DNA from: Streptomyces phaeoluteigriseus
GTDB taxonomy: Bacteria; Actinomycetota; Actinomycetes; Streptomycetales; Streptomycetaceae
Length of the DNA stretch: 64,000 bases
Reading direction: 5' to 3'
Assembly: GCF_001896135.2 (NCBI RefSeq)
Contig: NZ_MPOH02000009.1
Location: 524,139-588,138, forward strand
Shown: positions 59,288 through 64,000 of the stretch, one piece after another
Numbering within the stretch: the stretch's first letter is position 1
Layout: each line of letters opens with the position of its first letter
Program-made: the position numbers and the translations under genes
The notes under the pieces: generated by a model
Told to the model about the DNA's origin: nothing
Seen by the model: the letters and a program-made list of their open reading frames with translations, nothing else
The model's database searches: none

Positions 59288-59849
59288 CGGCGGTCCTTCC
59301 CGCTCCACCACCTCAGCGAAGATCGTGGTGGCGGGTGGCTTCGGCGTGGGCAAGACCACGTTCGTCGGGGCCGTCTCGGAGATCAACCCGCTGCGTACCG
59401 AGGCCGTCATGACGTCTGCTTCGGCGGGCATCGACGACCTCACCCACACCGGAGACAAGACGACCACGACGGTCGCCATGGACTTCGGCCGTATCACGCT
59501 GGACCAGGACCTGATCCTGTACCTCTTCGGTACGCCCGGCCAGGACCGCTTCTGGTTCATGTGGGACGACCTGGTGCGCGGCGCCATCGGCGCGATCGTC
59601 CTGGTGGACACCCGCCGACTCGCCGACTGCTTCCCCGCGGTCGACTACTTCGAGAACTCGGGTCTCCCCTTCGTGATCGCCCTCAACGGCTTCGACGGCA
59701 GCCAGCCGTACCAGCCCGACGAGGTGCGCGAGGCCCTCCAGATCGGCCCCGACACCCCGATCATCACGACGGACGCCCGCCACCGCGCGGACGCCAAGTC
59801 GGCGCTGATCACGCTCGTGGAGCACGCGCTCATGGCGCGCCTGCGGTAG
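59268..59849 (+). CDS. cvnD2: Ras-like GTPase CvnD2
   Basis: 193-residue conservon GTPase from GTG 59268. Same motifs as CvnD1 (GGFGVGKTTF, FGTPGQDRFW, ALNGFDG). Nearly identical to CvnD1 outside the first ten residues, so cross-talk between the two conservons is plausible. Confidence 0.95.
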   Translation: MDFASSSGGPSRSTTSAKIVVAGGFGVGKTTFVGAVSEINPLRTEAVMTSASAGIDDLTHTGDKTTTTVAMDFGRITLDQDLILYLFGTPGQDRFWFMWDDLVRGAIGAIVLVDTRRLADCFPAVDYFENSGLPFVIALNGFDGSQPYQPDEVREALQIGPDTPIITTDARHRADAKSALITLVEHALMARLR

Positions 59850-59871
59850 AACCTCCGGACTTCCGACCGCC

Positions 59872-59921
59872 GTGAAACGGCCCCTGTGCCCCTCCTCGGG
59901 GAGGCACAGGGGCCGTTTCAC
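59872..59921. terminator. Strong terminator after conservon 2
   Basis: Perfect 19-bp stem GTGAAACGGCCCCTGTGCC / GGCACAGGGGCCGTTTCAC extended by a CTCC/GGAG inner part. 23 bases past cvnD2. Confidence 0.92.
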
Positions 59922-59948
59922 GTCACCGACGCCTCGCACAGGTGGTCC

Positions 59949-60010
59949 GCCCGTACGCCACGAAGGCCCCGGCCGCCCAGGGGGGCGTCGGGGCTTCGTG
60001 CGTACGGGCG
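59949..60010. terminator. Second long hairpin between cvnD2 and accE
   Basis: CGCCCGTACG-C-CACGAAG-G-CCCC pairs with GGGGC-TTCGTG-CGTACGGGCG, 21 paired positions with two bulged bases. It ends just before the accE stop and probably terminates the accB-accE transcript. Confidence 0.75.
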
Positions 60011-60025
60011 TGGTGTGTCGTGCGG

Positions 60026-60220
60026 TCAGCGCCAGCTGTGCGGGGCGCGGAAGCCGCCCTCGCGCTCCAGGCGGCGCCAGCCGGCCTTGAGGCGGCCGCG
60101 GTGGGCCGGGGTGGGCTCGGAGGTACGGGCGGCGGCACGGGCCAGCAGGATCGCCGTGATGGCGGCGACCTCCTCGGGCCCGGCATGGCCCTTCTCGACG
60201 CGGATGTCAGGCGTGGTCAT
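60026..60220 (-). CDS. accE: Acyl-CoA carboxylase epsilon subunit AccE
   Basis: 64-residue epsilon subunit that stabilises actinobacterial acyl-CoA carboxylase (MTTPDIRVEKGHAGPEEVAA ... GGFRAPHSWR). The C-terminal W/F-rich basic end is typical. It follows accB on the minus strand. Confidence 0.9.
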   Translation of the reverse strand: MTTPDIRVEKGHAGPEEVAAITAILLARAAARTSEPTPAHRGRLKAGWRRLEREGGFRAPHSWR

Positions 60221-60277
60221 GGATGTCAGTCTCCGTTGATGAGGTTTCCGCAGGGGTGGCGCGGAGAGTCCGCTGGG

Positions 60278-61873
60278 TTACTGCGGGGGGTTGCCGTGCT
60301 TGCGCGAGGGCAGGTCTGCGTGCTTGGTGTGCAGCATCGCCAGGGACCTGATGAGGATCTCGCGGGTCTCGGCCGGGTCGATGACGTCGTCGACGAGGCC
60401 GCGCTCGGCGGCGTAGTACGGGTGCATCAGCTCGGACTTGTACTCCTTGACCATGCGGGCCCGCATGGCCTCGGAGTCCTCGGCCTCGGCGATCTGGCGG
60501 CGGAAGATGACGTTGGCGGCACCTTCGGCACCCATCACGGCGATCTCGTTGGTCGGCCAGGCGAACGTGAGGTCCGCACCGATGGACTGGCTGTCCATGA
60601 CGATGTAGGCACCTCCGTACGCCTTGCGCAGGATGAGGGAGATCCGGGGCACGGTCGCGTTGCAGTAGGCGTAGAGGAGCTTGGCGCCGTGGCGGATGAT
60701 CCCACCGTGCTCCTGATCCACGCCGGGCAGGAAGCCGGGTACGTCCAGAAGGGTGACGATCGGGATGTTGAAGGCGTCGCACATCTGCACGAAGCGGGCG
60801 GCCTTCTCGCTGGCCTCGATGTCCAGGACGCCGGCGAGGCTCTGCGGCTGGTTGGCGACGATGCCGACGACCTGGCCGTCGAGCCGGGCCAGCGCGCAGA
60901 TGATGTTGCGCGCCCAGCGCTCGTGGACCTCCAGGTACTCGCCGTCGTCGACCAGCTCCTCGATGACCTTGGTCATGTCGTACGGCCGGTTGCCGTCCGA
61001 CGGGACCAGGTCGAGCAGGACGTCGCCGCGGCGGTCGGCCGGGTCGGTGCACTCGACGCGCGGCGGGTTCTCCCGGTTGTTCTGCGGGAGGAGGGAGACG
61101 AGGTAGCGGACCTCGGCGATGCAGGTCTCTTCGTCGTCGTAGGCGAAGTGGCAGACACCGGAGGTCTCGGCGTGCACGTCGGCGCCGCCCAGGCCGTTCT
61201 GGGTGATCTCCTCACCGGTGACGGCCTTGACCACGTCCGGCCCGGTGATGAACATCTGCGAGGTCTCGCGGACCATGAAGACGAAGTCGGTGAGGGCGGG
61301 GCTGTAGGCCGCGCCGCCCGCGCACGGGCCGAGCATCACGCTGATCTGCGGGATGACGCCGGAGGCCTTGGTGTTGCGCTGGAAGATGCCGCCGTAACCG
61401 GCGAGCGCGCTGACGCCCTCCTGGATACGGGCGCCGGCACCGTCGTTCAGCGACACCAGCGGGGCGCCGGCCGCGATGGCCATGTCCATGATCTTGTGGA
61501 TCTTCGTGGCGTGGGCCTCGCCCAGCGCGCCGCCGAAGATGCGGAAGTCATGGGCGTAGACGAAGACCGTACGGCCCTCCACCGTGCCCCAGCCGGTGAT
61601 GACGCCGTCGGTGTACGGCTTCTTGTTCTCCAGGCCGAACCCGGTGGCCCGGTGCCGGCGCAGTTGTTCGACCTCCTGGAAGGAACCCGGGTCGAGGAGC
61701 AGCTCGATGCGCTCGCGGGCGGTCAACTTGCCCTTGGCGTGCTGCGCCTCGGTCGCCTTCTCGCTCGGCCCGGCCAGCGCCTGCGCACGGATCTCGTGCA
61801 GCTCGGCGACGCGCCCGCGCGCGTCCGTGGGCTCGGCGGTCGACTCACCCGTCGTCTCTTCCAAAACGGTCAT
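60278..61873 (-). CDS. accB: Acyl-CoA carboxylase beta (carboxyltransferase) subunit
   Basis: Transfers CO2 from carboxybiotin to acetyl- or propionyl-CoA, making malonyl/methylmalonyl-CoA for fatty acids and polyketides. 531 residues, normal length. Carboxyltransferase N-half: GKLTARERIELLLDPGSF, GGALGEAHATKIHKIMDMA, LNDGAGARIQEGV, GPCAGGAAYSPAL. C-half: LLDVPGFLPGVDQEHGGIIRHGAKLLYA, KAYGGAYIVMDSQ. It pairs with accE; the biotinylated alpha subunit is encoded elsewhere. Confidence 0.96.
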   Translation of the reverse strand: MTVLEETTGESTAEPTDARGRVAELHEIRAQALAGPSEKATEAQHAKGKLTARERIELLLDPGSFQEVEQLRRHRATGFGLENKKPYTDGVITGWGTVEGRTVFVYAHDFRIFGGALGEAHATKIHKIMDMAIAAGAPLVSLNDGAGARIQEGVSALAGYGGIFQRNTKASGVIPQISVMLGPCAGGAAYSPALTDFVFMVRETSQMFITGPDVVKAVTGEEITQNGLGGADVHAETSGVCHFAYDDEETCIAEVRYLVSLLPQNNRENPPRVECTDPADRRGDVLLDLVPSDGNRPYDMTKVIEELVDDGEYLEVHERWARNIICALARLDGQVVGIVANQPQSLAGVLDIEASEKAARFVQMCDAFNIPIVTLLDVPGFLPGVDQEHGGIIRHGAKLLYAYCNATVPRISLILRKAYGGAYIVMDSQSIGADLTFAWPTNEIAVMGAEGAANVIFRRQIAEAEDSEAMRARMVKEYKSELMHPYYAAERGLVDDVIDPAETREILIRSLAMLHTKHADLPSRKHGNPPQ

Positions 61874-62283
61874 GTAGTGACCTTACGAAGCCGACCTAGG
61901 AAAGCGAGCCGTCGACTCCGTACAGTCTCCGGCACGTTTTCCTGGTACGACTGAACAGAACCATGCCGGGATGCAGGCGTTCCGACTGCTCAGGGCCCGT
62001 GCCGCTTGTCGGGGTCTTACAAAGCCGGGTGGTGAGATCAACTTCACACACCCCTCCGACGCACGCCGCCCAGTGGAGTGACGGGGCGGGCCCGGCTCGG
62101 CCGGAAGGCGGGTCGGTACGACGAGGGTAGCGCCCCGAACGCGGTCGCAGATGAAGTTGAAAGTTGAACGGAATAGGTCTACGGTCTGCCGTGTTGAAGC
62201 ACTCGTTGAACATTCAACATCAGCGCTACCTCGCCTCCTCGTTTCCCCACAGCGTTCATCGATCCGACCTCAAGGAGCACGTC
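61874..62283. promoter_or_regulatory. accB/yceI intergenic region with GTTGAA operator repeats
   Basis: 410 bases between divergent genes. GTTGAA occurs at 62156, 62164, 62194 and 62206, the last forming the inverted repeat GTTGAA-CA-TTCAAC (62206-62219), MarR-family-like. The repeats lie 65-130 bases before the yceI start. No other gene seen. Confidence 0.55.
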
Positions 62284-62901
62284 ATGGGCATCTTCGGCCG
62301 CAAGAACACCACCGAGAGCACCGGGACCACCGCCACCGCGGTCGGCACCGTGAACCCGGACCTCGCCGCCCTGACCGGCGACTACACGATCGACCCGTCG
62401 CACTCGACCATCGCATTCGTCGCCCGGCACGCCATGGTCACCAACGTCAAGGGCCACTTCAACGACTTCACCGGCTCGCTGCACCTCGACGGCGCCGACC
62501 CGGCCGGCTCCACCGCCACCATCGACGTCACGATGGACAGCATCGACACCGGCTCCGCCGACCGTGACGGCCATCTCAAGGGCTCGGACTTCTTCAACAC
62601 CGAAGAGTTCCCGACGATGACCTTCCGCTCGACCGGCGCGCAGGCCCTGGGCGGCGACGACTACCGCATCACCGGCGACCTCAGCATCCTCGGCGTCACC
62701 AAGCCGCTCACCATCGACCTGGAGTTCAACGGCGCCGCGAAGGACCCGTTCGGCAACGAGCGCGTCGGCTTCGAGGGCAAGGCGGAGATCCTGCGCTCCG
62801 AGTGGGGCCTCACCTGGAACGCGGCGCTCGAGACCGGCGGTGTCCTGGTCTCCGACAAGATCAAGCTGACCTTCGACATCTCGGCCATCAGGAACGCCTG
62901 A
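62284..62901 (+). CDS. yceI: YceI-family protein
   Basis: 205-residue lipocalin-like YceI-fold protein from ATG 62284 after AAGGAGCAC. Domain segments are YTIDPSHSTIAFVARHAMVTNVKGHF, FFNTEEFPTMTFRSTG and SILGVTKPLTIDLEF. YceI proteins bind polyisoprenoids. There is no signal peptide; the N-terminus MGIFGRKNTTES is cytoplasmic in character. Confidence 0.93.
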   Translation: MGIFGRKNTTESTGTTATAVGTVNPDLAALTGDYTIDPSHSTIAFVARHAMVTNVKGHFNDFTGSLHLDGADPAGSTATIDVTMDSIDTGSADRDGHLKGSDFFNTEEFPTMTFRSTGAQALGGDDYRITGDLSILGVTKPLTIDLEFNGAAKDPFGNERVGFEGKAEILRSEWGLTWNAALETGGVLVSDKIKLTFDISAIRNA

Positions 62902-62927
62902 CACGCCACCGCCGCCCCACCCCTGAC

Positions 62928-62965
62928 GCGCCCGCTCTCCACTCCCCCGTAGGGAGGGCGGGCGC
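62928..62965 (+). terminator. Terminator after yceI
   Basis: GCGCCCGCTCTC pairs with GAGGGCGGGCGC with one mismatch, loop of about 14 bases, 27 bases past the stop. Confidence 0.75.
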
Positions 62966-63337
62966 TCGGCGTTGTCCGAAGGACGGGCGAGGACGCGTCA
63001 CCCTCACAGGAGGCGGGCCCGACTCACGGCAGGGGTCCTGCGCAGGCACGCAGAGAACCGGACGCGCGGCAGGCCGAGGCACGGGCAGGGCGCGTTCCGC
63101 CGACGCGGTGCCGGTCGCTCACGCGGAGGCGTGGGCCTCCGGGCCGAGGTGGAGGGCGTGGGCGGGTGGGCGTCGCACTCTGGCGTCGCACGCGTGGGCA
63201 GGGATCGGATCGTCGGGATCGGGTCCCGGGCCGGTCCGGACACAGGTGCGGGGGCGTCGGGTGCGCGACGGGGGTGGGGGGTCGGTCGTTGCTCAGGGCC
63301 CCGCCGATGTGGCCGGGGCCCCGATCGAGGAGGCGCC
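62966..63337. other. Gene-free region before the amidase-like gene
   Basis: 372 bases with no supported gene. Frames running through it are Arg/Gly/Ala-rich with no family resemblance. A GAGGAGG ribosome site appears only at the end. Confidence 0.5.
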
Positions 63338-63973
63338 ATGACCAGGACCGGACCGCAGCACTACCCCGGCGCGGACCGCGACCACTGGTACCAGGACGAC
63401 TTCGGCGGCGACCGGATGGAGGTCAACGTCGTCGTCCTGCACACCACCGAGGGCCGCTCGCTGCCCGGCTACCAGGGCGGCGCCTCCGCGCCCAACCTCA
63501 CGGCGGTGCCGGATCTCGCGGCCAGGAAACTGACCTGGTACCAGCACTTCGACATCGACATCTCCTCCCGCGCCCTGCGCAACAGGCCCGGCGGCGTGCA
63601 GACCAACACGCTGAACGTCTGCCAGGTCGAGCTGGTCGGCACCTGCGATCCCGAGCTGCACAGCAAGTGGCGGACGGGCGGCAAGGCCCACGTCTACTGG
63701 CCGAAGGCACCGGCGTGGGCGCTCCTCGGAGTCGCCCGCTTCCTGGCGTGGGCGCACGAGGAGCACGACGTACCGTTGCGCGGCCCGGCGCTGTGGCCGG
63801 CGTACCCGAAGTCGTACGGGAACGGGGCCGGACAGCGGATGAGCGGGGCGCGGTGGAACGACTTCAAGGGGGTGTGCGGGCACATGCACGTGCCGGAGAA
63901 CGATCACGGCGACCCGGGAGCCATCGACTTCGACGAGCTGATCCGACTGGCGAAGGCAGCGGTGCAGGGCTGA
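63338..63973 (+). CDS. N-acetylmuramoyl-L-alanine amidase-like protein
   Basis: 211 residues from ATG 63338 with GAGGAGG upstream. Pattern of an amidase_2/PGRP fold: VNVVVLHTTEGRSLPGYQGG (zinc His in LHTTEG), SYHHxx-like WYQHFDIDISSRALRN, and the terminal CGHMHVPENDHGDPGAID, with His/Asp/Cys positions fitting the zinc site. No signal peptide is seen, which is odd for a wall hydrolase unless it is released by lysis or is phage-derived. It ends near the window edge. Confidence 0.82.
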   Translation: MTRTGPQHYPGADRDHWYQDDFGGDRMEVNVVVLHTTEGRSLPGYQGGASAPNLTAVPDLAARKLTWYQHFDIDISSRALRNRPGGVQTNTLNVCQVELVGTCDPELHSKWRTGGKAHVYWPKAPAWALLGVARFLAWAHEEHDVPLRGPALWPAYPKSYGNGAGQRMSGARWNDFKGVCGHMHVPENDHGDPGAIDFDELIRLAKAAVQG

Positions 63974-64000
63974 CCCCTGCGTCCCGGCCCCGTTGCTTCC

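Overview
The window is a high-GC actinobacterial chromosome segment with the gene content and order of a Streptomyces chromosome close to S. coelicolor: amtB, nsdA, ftsY, glcP, smc, mutM-rnc-rpmF, coaD, recG, rpmB, thiD-thiL, ddlA-gpsA-plsC, cofC, hupS, leuDC/ndgR, gltX, two tandem conservons and accBE. GTG starts and very GC-rich third codon positions are the rule. No insertion sequence, prophage, rRNA or CRISPR array was seen. The accessory signals are an intein, a few operators and some small genes.

Layout: 1-8.1 kb holds the nitrogen gene amtB (with a GlnR-type box), nsdA, a stand-alone prim-pol protein, ftsY, a flavin oxidoreductase and a glucose-permease-like transporter. 8.2-24.5 kb is the conserved minus-strand chromosome and ribosome block (smc, a small coiled-coil gene, acylphosphatase, mutM, rnc, rpmF, a DUF177 protein, a DivIVA-like coiled-coil protein, coaD, rsmD, recG), with a divergent flavoprotein/HxlR pair and a CAP-domain gene inserted. 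24.7-31.3 kb holds an Hsp90-like ATPase gene translationally coupled to a very large TPR gene, then a FakA-like DAK protein. 31.5-43.2 kb contains rpmB, thiamine kinases, an Lrp-like RAM protein, ddlA-gpsA-plsC, cofC, hupS, leuCD and ndgR. 43.3-48.7 kb contains a DUF4188/MerR divergon, a five-tRNA Glu/Gln cluster next to gltX, a FAH-family hydrolase and an unusual 61-residue peptide gene. 49-59.8 kb is two tandem four-gene conservons (sensor kinase, roadblock, DUF742, GTPase). 60-64 kb holds accE-accB, a YceI-family gene and an amidase-like gene.

Two observations dominate. First, recG is interrupted exactly inside its Walker A motif by a 303-residue intein. Its WCT signature (Trp66, Cys283, Thr+1, with Ala as first residue) marks it as a class 3 intein, and it still carries LAGLIDADG endonuclease motifs. 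Second, at least nine genes (nsdA, ftsY, glcP, a hypothetical gene, a DivIVA-like gene, recG, a TPR gene, fakA-like and cvnA1) plus one tRNA carry single-base indels. Nearly all are missing bases in G/C-rich runs, and restoring one base (two in fakA-like) makes each of the eight uncompensated reading frames whole. This pattern argues for residual base-calling errors in the assembly rather than gene decay, so frameshifted genes are given with their full intended span.
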